A stretch of DNA of 64,000 nucleotides from an uncultured Thermomicrobiales bacterium (GTDB taxonomy: Bacteria > Chloroflexota > Chloroflexia > Thermomicrobiales > UBA6265). The stretch is taken from the NCBI GenBank assembly GCA_902806335.1, contig CADCWG010000156.1, positions 1 through 64,000 on the forward strand, in the 5' to 3' direction. The notes beneath the pieces are model-generated. The model searched no databases. It saw nothing but the letters and a program-made list of their open reading frames with translations, and was not told the origin of the DNA. The position numbers and the translations under genes are program-made. The stretch's first letter is position 1. Each line of letters starts with the position of its first letter. Positions 63,930-64,000 of this stretch are shown one piece after another.

Positions 63930-64000
63930 ATGAACGCGACCGACCGCCACCTCGCGCTCGTCGGCCTCGTACTTACCACGCTCCCGATTATCGGGAGCGT
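63930..64000 (+). CDS. Start of a further gene (truncated at window end)
   Basis: ATG preceded by GGGGAGG; MNATDRHLALVGLVLTTLPIIGS. Confidence 0.5.
   Translation, partial: MNATDRHLALVGLVLTTLPIIGS

Overview
High-GC bacterial chromosome segment of about 64 kb. The gene content resembles a Thermomicrobia/Chloroflexota-type genome, but that is inference and no marker was searched. Most of it is housekeeping: recG, two degV/fakB paralogs plus a fakA-like DAK2 protein and an Asp23 protein, rpmB, queG, an rplU-rpmA-rpmE cluster, a heme cluster (hemC-hemD fusion, hemB, cupin, hemQ, hemE), gatCA, tRNA-Lys(CTT), dnaX, rsmI, rodA, and NfeD-NfeD-flotillin. Several regulators (TetR, XRE, MarR, CarH-like MerR) and accessory genes lie between them. 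The observations I would check first are: (1) a two-gene heterodimeric ABC exporter operon (10391..14162) whose reading frames are intact over about 3.8 kb except for three in-frame codons, all TAG, two of them at probable conserved Gln positions; (2) a DnaJ-type Cys-rich plus pentapeptide-repeat protein downstream of a promoter whose -35 overlaps a GAAC-N4-GTTC (LexA-type) palindrome; (3) a CarH-like B12 regulator with an exact W-x9-EH motif but Val where His132 is expected; (4) a secreted Cu/Zn-SOD domain fused to Ca-binding type-3 repeats. There is also pseudogene and mobile-element debris: a UvrD-like helicase remnant, an IS5-like transposase tail and a frameshifted DUF3267-like protease. 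No CRISPR array, rRNA or intact transposon was seen. All family calls come from reading translated motifs; no database search was run.
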